From NCBI GenBank assembly GCA_963730065.1, contig CAVSQL010000012.1, forward strand, positions 124,001 through 188,000: a stretch of DNA of 64,000 nt, read 5' to 3'. Position 1 is the stretch's first letter; every line of letters begins with the position of its first letter. Positions 26,003 through 34,343 of this stretch are shown one piece after another. Under the pieces are notes generated by a model. It was not told the DNA's origin. It made no database searches and saw only the letters and a program-made list of their open reading frames with translations. Source of the DNA: UBA9676 sp963730065 (lineage in GTDB: Bacteria > Actinomycetota > Actinomycetes > Streptosporangiales > Streptosporangiaceae). The translations under genes were made by a program, and so were the position numbers.

Positions 26003-26275
26003 GTACTACGACCCACCGGACGTCGCCTGGCCGGCTCCCCCGCTCGATGACGGCGCCGATGCGCCGCCAAAGCCGCCGAAGCCCGCACCGCTGGACGTGC
26101 CCGAGCCGACATTGCCGGACGTGCCCGAGCCCAGGCCGCCGGATGTGCCCGAGCCGGATCCCGCCGGGTTCCCCACGGCGCCGGACGACCCTGCCGATGC
26201 CGTACCCGGGCCCGGCGCGGCGGGCTTGTGCGCTGACCCGGGCAGGATCAGGGAGACCAGGCCGGTCATGACCAC
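26003..26275 (-). CDS. Small membrane-anchored Gly/Ser-rich protein, possibly remnant
   Basis: Reads VVMTGLVSLILPGSAHKPAA, then SGSGTSGGLGSGTSGNVGSGTSS and ends in QATSGGS (stop near 26006). One hydrophobic segment followed by a secreted low-complexity tail resembles short actinobacterial proteins of unknown function. Upstream, in frame, RDRGRGRLRATTAAAGTAG looks like a cytoplasmic tail, but a TGA cuts it off from a plausible earlier start. It may itself be a 5'-truncated piece. Neighbour of the glycosyltransferase deletion. Confidence 0.4.
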
Positions 26276-26510
26276 GCCGGCGGTGCCGGCCGCCGCGGTG
26301 GTGGCCCGGAGCCGCCCCCGGCCCCGGTCGCGGTCGGCTGCCGCCTGTGCGATCGAGAGCCGCTGTCAACTGGGCATGGGGTGCAGTCTCCCGCCCGGCT
26401 CTCCAGGCCCTCTGCATACATCCTGGGAGAAAGCTATGAGCTGCGGGCACCGGGGCGGCGCCCTGCTGGCGATCGAAGACGAGCCTGGCCTTCACCTGCG
26501 CAGTGAGTGA

Positions 26511-27290
26511 TCAGCGCGGCATCATGCGCAGCCCGGCGTCGAGCCGGATGGTCTCGCCGTTCAGGTAGGGGTTGCGCACGATCTCCAGCACCAGGGAGGC
26601 GTACTCCCGGGCCGCGCCGAACCGGCCCGGCGCGGCCATGGCCTGAACCAGCGCGGCCCGGGTCGGATCGGGCACCAGGCCGAGCATGGGCGTGTCGAAC
26701 ACCCCAGGCGCTATCGACACGACCCGGATGCCCCGCGACGCCAGGTCCCGCGCGGCGGTGAGGGTCAGGCCGACGATGCCCGCCTTGGAGGCGGCGTAGG
26801 CCGCCTGCCCCACCTGCCCCTCGTAGGCGGCGATCGACGCGGTGTTGATGACCACGCCGCGCTCGGTGGCGGGCCCGCCCTCGTCGCCGGCCAGCGGCTC
26901 GTTCGCTGCCATGGCCACCGCCGCCAGCCGCAGCACGTTGAACGTGCCGACGAGGTTGATGTCGAGGATCTGGCGGAACAGGGCCAGGTCGTGCGGCTGG
27001 CCGTTGCGGTCCACGATCCGGGCGCCCTGGCCCACGCCGGCGCAGTTGACCACCGCGCGCAGCGGCCCGGGCGCCACCGCCCGGCCGGCCGCCGCCTGGG
27101 CATCGGCCTCGCTGGTGACGTCGGCCCGTACGAAGGTCCCGGCGCCGGCGCCGGCGAGCTCCTGCCCCGCCTCCTGGTTGGTGTCCACCAGCACGAGTTT
27201 CGCGCCGGCCGCGTGCGGGCGCTCGGCGGCCGCCCGGCCCGGGCCGGAAGCGGCGCCGGTGACCAGCGCGGCCGCCTGGTCGATGCGCAC
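26511..27290 (-). CDS. SDR, 3-hydroxyacyl-CoA dehydrogenase type-2-like
   Basis: 259 residues. LVTGAASGPGRAAAE (Gly-x3-Gly-x-Gly with Pro where Leu is usual), VRADVTSEADAQAA, NCAGVGQGARI, NTASIAAYEGQVGQAAYAASKAGIVGLT with the Tyr-x3-Lys pair, ISIAPGVF-like SIAPGVFDTPML and C-terminal NPYLNGETIRLDAGLRM. This matches type-2 hydroxyacyl-CoA dehydrogenases. Start GTG 27290 lies 14 bp after the stop of the PHA synthase, suggesting an operon in which it could supply or interconvert hydroxyacyl-CoA. Confidence 0.82.
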   Translation of the reverse strand: MRIDQAAALVTGAASGPGRAAAERPHAAGAKLVLVDTNQEAGQELAGAGAGTFVRADVTSEADAQAAAGRAVAPGPLRAVVNCAGVGQGARIVDRNGQPHDLALFRQILDINLVGTFNVLRLAAVAMAANEPLAGDEGGPATERGVVINTASIAAYEGQVGQAAYAASKAGIVGLTLTAARDLASRGIRVVSIAPGVFDTPMLGLVPDPTRAALVQAMAAPGRFGAAREYASLVLEIVRNPYLNGETIRLDAGLRMMPR

Positions 27291-27304
27291 CGCGCCTGGC
27301 CGGC

Positions 27305-28947
27305 TTACTGGTGCACGTAGCTGCCGGGGGCCGGCCCGAGCGGCGGGTATTTCTTGTTGCCGGGCGCGCCGGGCGGCTTCTTCTGCGGTCCGGAGCGTTC
27401 GGTCAGCCACTCGATCCACTGCGGCCACCACGACCCGTGGTGCTCGGTCGCCCCGGCCAGCCACTGGTCCGGGTCGCCGGGGCCGGCGGGCCCTCCCAGT
27501 AGTCATACCGGGCTTTCGCGGCCGGGTTGACGAACGACTGGATATGGCCGGACTTGACCACGGCCATCTGTTTGTCGCCGCCCAGGACCTGGGTCGAGGT
27601 GTAGGCGGCCCGCCACGGCGTGATGTGGTCGGTGTAGCCGGCGATGTGGAAGCTGTCGGCCTCCACCTTCGCGAGGTCAACGGGCGTGCCGAGCACGGTG
27701 ATCGGCTTCTGGCCCTCCATGGCGTCCACCAGCAGCTCCGTGCTTTCCAGCGCGAACTTCGCGCTGATCGCGGTGGCATCGTCGTTCCAGGCGAGCACGT
27801 CGAAGGCGGACGGGTCCTTCCCGAGCAGCCAGCCGCTGACGAGGTAGTTGAACACCAGGTCGTTGGGGCGCAGCCAGGCGAAGCTGGTGCGCACGCTCTT
27901 GCCGGGGAAGACCTGGCCGGCCTCGGCGGCGCGCCTGAGCGTGTTCCGCGAGGCCTCGGTGTCCATCATTCCGATGATGTTGGGGCACCGGTTGGTCAGC
28001 ATCGTCACGATGAACGTCGCCGAGCCAGCCGACGCGTCACCGGTCGCGGCCAGGTAGCCGAGCATGAGTGCGGTGGTGATACCGCCGGCGCACAGCCCGA
28101 GCCAGTTGACCTTGTCGCTGCCGGTGATCTTCTGGACCACCTCGGCCGCCGTGGCCTGCGCGGCCAGGTAATCATCCAGTCCCCACCGCCCGTGCCCGAG
28201 CTCGGGCCGCGGGTTCCGCCAGACGATCATGAACGTCTGGATGCCGTTCGCCACGATGTACTCCACCAGGCTGCGCCCGGGCGCGAGGTCCAGGACGTAG
28301 TAGCGGTTGAGCTCCGGCGGCACCATCAGCAGGGGCCGGGTGCGGACGGCCGGGGTCGCGGGTGTGTACTGCAGCAGCTCGAAGATCTCGTCGCGGTAGA
28401 CGACGGCACCCGGTGTGCACGCGAGCTTCTCGCCCACCCCGAAGGGCCCCCGGTCGACCATCTGCGGCATGCCGCCCCGGGCCAGGTCCCGGGTCATGTT
28501 CCGCGTGCCGCGCAGGACCGACACGCCCGCGGTCTCGAACGCGCGCTTGAGCGCGGCCGGGTTGGTCAGCAAGAAGTTGGTCGGCGACATCGTGGCGGTG
28601 AGGATGCTGGCCAGATAGCGGGTACGGGCCTGGCGGTCCCACGGCCCATCGGTGGCCCCGGCCATCCGGCTGGTCCATTCCTCGAACAGCCGGTAGCTGC
28701 TGCCGAGCTGGCGGAAGAAGAAGTTTTCCCGCCAGGTCGCGTCCGCGAACCGCGGATCATTCTCCTCGGGCGTGAGGCCGGACCGGCCCAGCGGCATCAT
28801 CAGCAGCTCGTTGAGCAGCCACGGCATCTGCCGGGCGGCCGCGAGCGGGTTGACCAGGTCGGCGGCCGACCGCATCATCTCCAGCGGGTCGAAATCCCGG
28901 CTGGCCGGGCCCCCGCCCTGCGCCATGGATGCGTCCGGGTATCCCAT
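27305..28947 (-). pseudogene. phaC: PhaC-type PHA synthase, copy 2, one-base frameshift near C-terminus
   Basis: The first about 487 residues are a good PhaC: box GLCAGGITTALM, RTRPLLMVPPELNRYYVLDLAPGRS, FAWLRPNDLVFNYLVSGW, Asp in AGYTDHITPW, His in VKSGHIQSFVNP. After YWEGPPAP (about 27485) the frame slips. Adding one base gives DPDQWLAGATEHHGSWWPQW ... NKKYPPLGPAPGSYVHQ and a stop at 27305, exactly the tail PhaC proteins have. All catalytic residues precede the slip; unshifted, the product would carry a foreign tail ending near 27403. Start 28947 follows GGGAG. Confidence 0.8.
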
Positions 28948-29247
28948 AAACCACTCCCAGCTGCCGCGGTTGTCTCATCACTGTGACCGGCTGCGCCAAA
29001 GCGGGTCAAGGGCCGCCATGTCGCGCACCACGACGTGACCTTGGTCCCGTCAGTGCCTGGCGGCCCGGCCGTAGCCACGCTAACCGGGCGGCCCTCATGA
29101 ACGGAACTGGTGTTGGGCCCGCCCGGCCGGGCCTAACGTCCCGCGGGCGCAGCCCGGCAGCTCACATTCTGCCCGCCGGGGGCGTCTTCATGCCGTGACG
29201 GCACAACGGCTGAACGCGGGGTGCCCGCGGGCGGGAGGGTGTTGACA
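28948..29247. other. Divergent spacer phaC / alkylation-repair operon
   Basis: 300 bp with no gene seen. Contains a perfect 13-bp dyad TGCCGT-G-ACGGCA (29191-29203) 45 bp before the first repair gene, a possible operator, and scattered GTGACC-type motifs on the phaC side. Confidence 0.4.
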
Positions 29248-29742
29248 ATGATGGGCGTAACGCACACGGTGATGGACTCACCGCTGGGTGAGCTGACGCT
29301 GGTGGGCGCCGGCGGCACCCTGGCCGGGCTGTACTTCGCCGGCCAGCGCAACCGGCCACGGCCCGAGCGGCTGGGCCGCCTCGCGCCGGCCGGGTTCGCC
29401 GAGCCGGTGCGCCAGCTCGGCGAGTACTTCGCCGGCCAGCGCACGGCCTTCGAGCTGGATCTCGATCAGCGCGGCGACGAGTTCGACCGGCAGGTGTGGG
29501 CGCTGGTGGCGACGATCCCGTACGGGCAGACCCGCAGCTACGGCCAGCTGGCCCGCGAGCTGGGCGACCCGGGGCTGGCGCAGCAGGTGGGGGTGGCGAA
29601 CGCCCGCAACCGGCTGTGCATCGTGGTGCCGTGTCACCGGGTGGTCGGCGCGGACGGGAGACTGACCGGGTACGCGGGCGGCCTGGCGCGCAAGCGGGCG
29701 CTGCTGGAGCTGGAGGCGCCGGTGCCGGCCTGGCTGTTCTGA
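29248..29742 (+). CDS. ogt: Methylated-DNA-[protein]-cysteine S-methyltransferase, copy 1
   Basis: 164 residues. DNA-binding segment QVWALVATIPYGQTRSYGQLA, ANARNRLCIVVPCHRVVGADG with the acceptor Cys, GGLARKRALLELE. Transfers alkyl groups from O6-alkylguanine irreversibly to itself. Start ATG 29248 is 8 nt after GGGAGGG. First gene of a tight four-gene cluster with a sigma factor, a second methyltransferase and a 2OG oxygenase. Confidence 0.9.
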   Translation: MMGVTHTVMDSPLGELTLVGAGGTLAGLYFAGQRNRPRPERLGRLAPAGFAEPVRQLGEYFAGQRTAFELDLDQRGDEFDRQVWALVATIPYGQTRSYGQLARELGDPGLAQQVGVANARNRLCIVVPCHRVVGADGRLTGYAGGLARKRALLELEAPVPAWLF

Positions 29743-29784
29743 CCTGGCGTCTCACGTTCGGGGCGCCCGGGACGTTTACAGGAT

Positions 29785-30279
29785 GTGAGCTTGCGACCTT
29801 TCGAGCAGATCGTGACCGACTTCGGGCCTATGGTGCTGCGGGTATGCCGGGCGGTGGTGGGGCCGGACGAGGCGGAGGACGCCTGGTCGGAGACGTTCCT
29901 CGCCGCGCTGAAGGCGTACCCGCGGCTGGACGAGGGCGCGAACGTGGAGGCGTGGCTGGTCACGATCGCGCACCGCAAGGCAATCGACGCCACCCGCGCG
30001 GCGGCGCGGCGGCCGGTTGTTGCCGGGTCGCTGCCCGAACGGCCGGCCAGCACCGGCCGTCCGGAGGACTGGGACGGCGACCTGTGGGCGGCGCTGGCCG
30101 CGCTGCCGGCCAAGCAGCGCGCGGCCGTGGCCTACCACTACCTGGCCGGACTGCCGTACGCGCAGGTCGCCGCCATCACCGGCGGCAGCACCGACGCGGC
30201 CCGCCGGGCCGCCGCCGACGGGATCAAGACGCTGCGCGCCACCTACCTGGCGCACACGAGGGAAGGAGATGGCCGATGA
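29785..30279 (+). CDS. ECF-like RNA polymerase sigma factor of the alkylation-repair operon
   Basis: 164 residues. Region 2: MVLRVCRAVVGPDEAEDAWSETFLAAL, NVEAWLVTIAHRKAIDATR. Region 4: LWAALAALPAKQRAAVAYHYLAGLPYAQVAAITGGSTDAARRAAADGIKTL. No regulatory C-terminal domain and no anti-sigma gene beside it. GTG start at 29785, 42 bp after the first methyltransferase; its stop overlaps the next start (ATGA, 30276-30279). Likely directs transcription of DNA-repair genes, perhaps its own operon (inference from position). Confidence 0.85.
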   Translation: MSLRPFEQIVTDFGPMVLRVCRAVVGPDEAEDAWSETFLAALKAYPRLDEGANVEAWLVTIAHRKAIDATRAAARRPVVAGSLPERPASTGRPEDWDGDLWAALAALPAKQRAAVAYHYLAGLPYAQVAAITGGSTDAARRAAADGIKTLRATYLAHTREGDGR

Positions 30280-30893
30280 TGGCCACGATGGAGCCGGCGG
30301 CCCAGGACCTGTTCGGGTCGCTTCCGGAGCAGGACGAGCAGGTGACCGCGCGGCTGCACGCGCGGCTGGCCGCGGCGGCGGCCGCGGAGGGCATTCTCGA
30401 CGTCGCGTACCGAACGGTCAACACGCCGCTCGGGACGCTGCTGCTGGCCGCGACCGAGCAGGGCCTGGTCCGGGTGGCCTATCCCAGCCAGGGCCACGAC
30501 GCCGCGCTGGCCCAGCTCGCCGAGCTGGTCAGCCCGCGCATCCTGAACGCGCCGGGGCGGCTGGACGGGGCGACCCGCCAGCTTGACGAGTACTTCGCGC
30601 ACCGGCGCCGGGCCTTCGACGTGCCGCTGGACCTGCGGCTGGCCAAGGGCTTCCGCCACAGCGTGCTGACGCACCTGCGGCAGATTCCCTACGGGGCGAC
30701 GGAAAGCTACGCCCAGGTGGCGGCGGCCACCGGCCGCCCGAACGCGGTCCGCGCGGCCGGCACCGCATGCGCCACCAACCCGGTGCCGATCGTGGTGCCC
30801 TGCCACCGGGTGGTGCGCTCCGACGGCTCGCCCGGCGGCTACGCCGGGGGACCGGACGCCAAGCGGTCGCTCCTCACGCTGGAGGCCGCGTGA
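30276..30893 (+). CDS. ogt: Methylated-DNA-[protein]-cysteine S-methyltransferase, copy 2
   Basis: 205 residues: an N-terminal extension of about 45 residues, then GTLLLAATEQGLVRVAYPSQ, FRHSVLTHLRQIPYGATESYAQVA, AGTACATNPVPIVVPCHRVVRSDG with the acceptor Cys, and GGPDAKRSLLTLEAA. Both start (ATGA) and stop (TGATG) overlap its neighbours. It differs markedly from copy 1, so the two are not a recent duplicate and may prefer different lesions. Confidence 0.9.
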   Translation: MMATMEPAAQDLFGSLPEQDEQVTARLHARLAAAAAAEGILDVAYRTVNTPLGTLLLAATEQGLVRVAYPSQGHDAALAQLAELVSPRILNAPGRLDGATRQLDEYFAHRRRAFDVPLDLRLAKGFRHSVLTHLRQIPYGATESYAQVAAATGRPNAVRAAGTACATNPVPIVVPCHRVVRSDGSPGGYAGGPDAKRSLLTLEAA

Positions 30894-31621
30894 TGACCAC
30901 GGCGACGGTGACCGGCCGCTGCGCCGAACGGATAGCGGCCGCGGACTGGGACAGCGTGGCCACGGAGCTCGATGCCTACGGCTGCGCGCTGCTGCCCCGG
31001 CTACTGGCCCCGGCCGAGTGCGCGCTGATCGCCGGGCTCTACGACCGGCCCGGGCACTTCCGCGCCACGATCGACATGGCGCGCCACCGGTTCGGGGATG
31101 GCCAGTACCGCTACTTCGCGGCGCCGTTCCCCGAGCCGGTCGACGCGCTGCGGCACGAACTGTACGGACGGCTGCTGCCGATCGCCCGCGACTGGTACAC
31201 CCGGCTCGGCCGCCGGGCGGAGTGGCCGGACACCCTCGACGAGTGGCTGGACATCTGCCACGCCGCGGGCCAGCGGCGGCCGACGCCGATCCTGCTGCGC
31301 TACGAGACGGGTGGCTGGAACGCGCTGCACCGCGACCTGTACGGGGACAAGGTGTTCCCGCTCCAGGTCGTGATCAACCTCAGCGACCCGGGCGCCGATC
31401 ACACCGGCGGCGAGTTCCTCCTGGTGGAGCAGCGGCCCCGCGCGCAGTCCCGGGGCACCGCGACCCTGATCCCGCAGGGCCACGGGCTGGTCTTCACCAC
31501 CCGCGACCGGCCGGTCGCCTCGGCCCGCGGCTGGTCGGCGGCTCCGGTGCGGCACGGCGTGTCGGCGATCCGCTCCGGCCGCCGGTACACCCTGGGCCTG
31601 GTCTTCCACGACGCCACGTGA
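30893..31621 (+). CDS. 2-oxoglutarate/Fe(II)-dependent oxygenase
   Basis: 242 residues. Iron-binding H-x-D in ALHRDLYGDKVFPLQVVINLSD near residue 142, distal His in PVRHGVSAIRSGRRYTLGLVFHD with the 2OG-binding Arg. It resembles the small 2OG-Fe(II) proteins often linked to alkyltransferases in actinobacteria and by analogy with AlkB may oxidatively demethylate nucleic acid. Substrate is inferred from context only. Start ATG 30893 overlaps the upstream stop (TGATG). Confidence 0.82.
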   Translation: MTTATVTGRCAERIAAADWDSVATELDAYGCALLPRLLAPAECALIAGLYDRPGHFRATIDMARHRFGDGQYRYFAAPFPEPVDALRHELYGRLLPIARDWYTRLGRRAEWPDTLDEWLDICHAAGQRRPTPILLRYETGGWNALHRDLYGDKVFPLQVVINLSDPGADHTGGEFLLVEQRPRAQSRGTATLIPQGHGLVFTTRDRPVASARGWSAAPVRHGVSAIRSGRRYTLGLVFHDAT

Positions 31622-31740
31622 GCGGCGCGCGCACCCGGCCGGGGTGGGCAGGCGGCGCGGCGGGCACCGCCGTTAGGCATGTGAACGGCGTCGCCCGCCC
31701 GCGGTCGCCTGCCCTATCCTTGAGGTGTCCGTGCTGCGAT

Positions 31741-31955
31741 GGGAGACCAGGTAGCCGGGAGGTTCCGCTGCTCAGAGAGCCGCCGGTGGCTGCGAAGGCG
31801 GACAGCGGGCGCCCGGTGAAGACAGCTTCCTAGCGCTGGCCGCTGGCCCCGTAAGGGCCGCTGAGGCCGGCGCGTTCCCGCGCCGGCGAAGGTGTGGTGG
31901 CACCGCGACCTAGCCCCCGCCCACACCTCCAGGGCCACGCCGTGAACTGGAGGTG
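31741..31955 (+). promoter_or_regulatory. Translational T-box riboswitch, Asp (GAC) specifier
   Basis: Stem I base GGGAG (31741-31745)/CTTCC (31826-31830), next helix CCGGG (31755-31759)/CCCGG (31812-31816), third helix CCGCTG (31765)/CAGCGG (31803), apical AGAGAGCC motif at 31774. Specifier loop GAA-GAC-A puts GAC at 31821-31823. Stem III is a perfect 9-bp hairpin (31866-31887). Antisequestrator: GGTGTGG (31891-31897), bulge TGGCACC (31898-31904), GCG/CGC, CCACACC (31921-31927). Competing sequestrator: CACCTCCAG (31924-31932) with CTGGAGGTG (31947-31955), burying the Shine-Dalgarno. The variable T-box base is C, pairing with discriminator G73 of tRNA-Asp. Uncharged tRNA-Asp should free translation. 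Confidence 0.88.
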
Positions 31956-31961
31956 ATGACC

Positions 31962-33275
31962 GTGTCGTCTGTCCCGCCGGCGGCCCTGGCCCGCACCCTG
32001 GCCGCTGAGCTGCCCCGCGCCGCCCCAGGCCGCCGGGTACGGATCGAAGGCTGGGTGCACCGGCGCCGGGTGCTGGCCACCGTGACATTCCTTATCGTGC
32101 GGGACCGGTCCGGGCTCGCGCAGGTGGTCGTCCGCGACCAGCGGGCCCTGCAGATGGTGCGCGGCTGCGGCGAGGAGACCGTGGTCGCGGTCACCGGCAC
32201 CGCCACGCCGAACCCGGCGGCGCCCGGCGGCGTCGAGGTGACGCAGCCTCAGATCACGCCGCTGGGCGAGCCCGCGCAGACCCCGCCGGCCGAGCTGTGG
32301 CGGCCCGCGCTGGACATCGGGCTGCCCGTGCTGCTGGACCACGCCGCCGTGACCTGGCGCCATCCCGCTCAGCGGGCCCGGTGGGAGCTGGCCGCCGCGT
32401 CGCTGCACGGGTTCCGCTCGGCGCTGGACGGCCTGGGCTTCACCGAGATCCAGACCCCCAAGCTGGTGCCCTCGGCCACCGAGTCGGGCGCCAATGTGTT
32501 CAAGGTCGATTACTTCGGGCGCCCGGCCTACCTGGCCCAGTCGCCGCAGTTCTACAAGCAGGCGATGGTCGGCGTGTTTGAGCGCGTCTACGAGACCGGC
32601 CCGGTGTTCCGGGCCGAGCCGCACGACACCGCGCGGCACCTGGCCGAGTACGTGTCCCTGGACGCCGAGGTCGGCTTCATCACCGACCACCGCGACGTGC
32701 TGGCGGTGCTGCGCCACGCGCTCGCCGGGATGACCGCGGCCATCGGGGCCCAGGCGCAGCAGGCGGCCGACCGGCTCGGCATCACGGTGCCCCAGGTTCC
32801 CGAGCAGATCCCGGTCATCCATTTCCGCGACGCGCTCACGCTCGTGGGCGCGCCGCCGGACCAGCCCGACCTGGCACCCGCGCACGAGGAGGCGGTCGGC
32901 GAGTGGGCCGCCCAGGCCTACGGGAGCGACTTCATCGCGGTCGAGGGCTACCCGATGAGCAAGCGCCCGTTCTACACCCACCCGCAGCCCGGCGACGGCC
33001 GCTGGTCCAACAGCTTCGACCTGATCTTCCGCGGTCTTGAGCTCGTCACCGGCGGGCAGCGCCTGCACCGGCACTCCGACTACGTGACAGCCATCCGCGC
33101 GCGCGGCGACGACCCCGCGGCCTACGTCGGCTACCTGGAGGCCTTCGCGCACGGCATGCCGGCGCACGGCGGTTTCGCGATCGGGCTGGAACGCTGGACC
33201 GCCCGGCTGACCCAGTCGGACAACATCAGGGAGGTCACGCTCTTCCCGCGGGACCTCCACCGCCTGACGCCCTGA
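31962..33275 (+). CDS. aspS: Archaeal-type aspartyl-tRNA synthetase (AspS2), T-box controlled
   Basis: 437 residues, lacking the insertion domain of the roughly 590-residue bacterial AspRS. OB-fold anticodon domain RVRIEGWVHRRRVLATVTFLIVRD, flipping region SATESGANVFKVDYFGRPAYLAQSPQ, motif 2 VFRAEPHDTARHLAEYVSLD, motif 3 GFAIGLERWTARL. Such enzymes charge tRNA-Asp, and some also tRNA-Asn. GGAGG (31949-31953) is only 2 nt from ATG 31956 but 8 nt from GTG 31962, so I prefer GTG 31962. Asn specificity cannot be excluded from the protein, but the GAC specifier favours Asp. Confidence 0.88.
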   Translation: MSSVPPAALARTLAAELPRAAPGRRVRIEGWVHRRRVLATVTFLIVRDRSGLAQVVVRDQRALQMVRGCGEETVVAVTGTATPNPAAPGGVEVTQPQITPLGEPAQTPPAELWRPALDIGLPVLLDHAAVTWRHPAQRARWELAAASLHGFRSALDGLGFTEIQTPKLVPSATESGANVFKVDYFGRPAYLAQSPQFYKQAMVGVFERVYETGPVFRAEPHDTARHLAEYVSLDAEVGFITDHRDVLAVLRHALAGMTAAIGAQAQQAADRLGITVPQVPEQIPVIHFRDALTLVGAPPDQPDLAPAHEEAVGEWAAQAYGSDFIAVEGYPMSKRPFYTHPQPGDGRWSNSFDLIFRGLELVTGGQRLHRHSDYVTAIRARGDDPAAYVGYLEAFAHGMPAHGGFAIGLERWTARLTQSDNIREVTLFPRDLHRLTP

Positions 33276-34156
33276 CCCGCCCGTCGGCCGGGCGCGTCAG
33301 GATCAAGGCCCAGCGCGCGGGCCAGGTCCCGGTAGCCCGGCACCGGGTCGGCGTCCGGCTCGGTGAGCAGCTGGACGACCACGTGGTCCGCGCCCGCGTC
33401 CAGGTGCTGGCCGAGCCGCGCGGCCACCTGGTCTGCGCTGCCGTGCGCTACCAGCGCGTCGATCAGCGCGTCGCTGCCGCCGTCGCTCAGGTCGGGGTCG
33501 GCCCAGCCGAGCCGGCGTAGGTTGCTGGTGTAGTTGACCAGGCCGAGGTAGGGGGTCCGCACCCGCGCGCGGCCGAGCGCCCGGGCCCGGGCGGGGTCGG
33601 TGTCGAGCACTACCTTCTGCTCGGGCGCGAGCAGCGGCTCCGAGCCCAGGATCTCGCGGGCCAGGCGGGTGTGCTCGGGCGGCACCAGGTACGGGATCGC
33701 GCCGGCCGCGCGCTCGCCCGCCAGGTTAAGCACCTTCGGGCCCAGCGCGGCGAGCACCAGGGCGTCCTGCGGGACACCGTCGGCGCGCAGCGTATCCACG
33801 TAGGCCGCGAGGGTCTCGTACGGATTCCCGTACTCCCGCGTCGCCTCCCGGTGCCCCGCGCCGACGCCGAGCACGAACCGGCCCGGGTGGCGGTCCTGCA
33901 CCCGGGCGAACGAGCGGGCCACGTCGTGCGGCCCGTCCTTCCACATGTTCACGATGCTGGTGCCCAAGGTCAGGGTGCTGGTGGCGTCGAGCAACTCGTC
34001 CACCTGGGCCAGGTCGCCGTCGGGCGAGCTGCCGAGCCAGAGCGCACCGAAGCCGGCCTCCTCGACGGCGGCGGCCAGCGGAGCCGTCACCTGGTAGGCG
34101 CCTCGCCAGATCCCGAACCGTCCCAGCTGGTCCCGCAACTGCGCTGCCACAGGCAT
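33131..34156 (-). CDS. LLM-class oxidoreductase (TIGR03620-type, F420), 3' end overlapping aspS
   Basis: 341 residues. WLGSSPDGDLAQVDELLDAT, LGTSIVNMWKDGPHDVARSFARVQDRHPGRFVLGVGAGH are luciferase-like barrel segments of the TIGR03620 group, which is normally about 280-290 residues. The conserved part ends at DLARALGLD near 33300, but the frame stays open to 33131 through sequence antisense to aspS. Either the natural stop was lost or one more base slip exists: a +1 shift would terminate right after LGL. Start 34156 follows GAAGGG. Confidence 0.75.
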   Translation of the reverse strand: MPVAAQLRDQLGRFGIWRGAYQVTAPLAAAVEEAGFGALWLGSSPDGDLAQVDELLDATSTLTLGTSIVNMWKDGPHDVARSFARVQDRHPGRFVLGVGAGHREATREYGNPYETLAAYVDTLRADGVPQDALVLAALGPKVLNLAGERAAGAIPYLVPPEHTRLAREILGSEPLLAPEQKVVLDTDPARARALGRARVRTPYLGLVNYTSNLRRLGWADPDLSDGGSDALIDALVAHGSADQVAARLGQHLDAGADHVVVQLLTEPDADPVPGYRDLARALGLDPDAPGRRAGQGVRRWRSRGKSVTSLMLSDWVSRAVQRSSPIAKPPCAGMPCAKASR

Positions 34157-34343
34157 ATCCCTTCTGCCGGCCGCCCCGACTGCCGGAACTGCGCCCGCGG
34201 TCCGGCTGTTCCCGCCGGGCCGCCGCACCACGGCGGTGGTCGTGGCGGGCAGCGGCCGCGAACTGATTCCGCTTTCGGTGTATCAGACCGGACCGCTCCG
34301 CCTCTGACCTGATGGACAGGCGCTCTCTCCTCGTCCGAGGCCT

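Noticed and set aside
31741..31955. T-box specific for isoleucine, as usual in actinobacteria
   Set aside because: Specifier is GAC rather than an Ile codon, the T-box variable base is C (Ile tRNA has A73 and would need U), and the downstream gene is not ileS.
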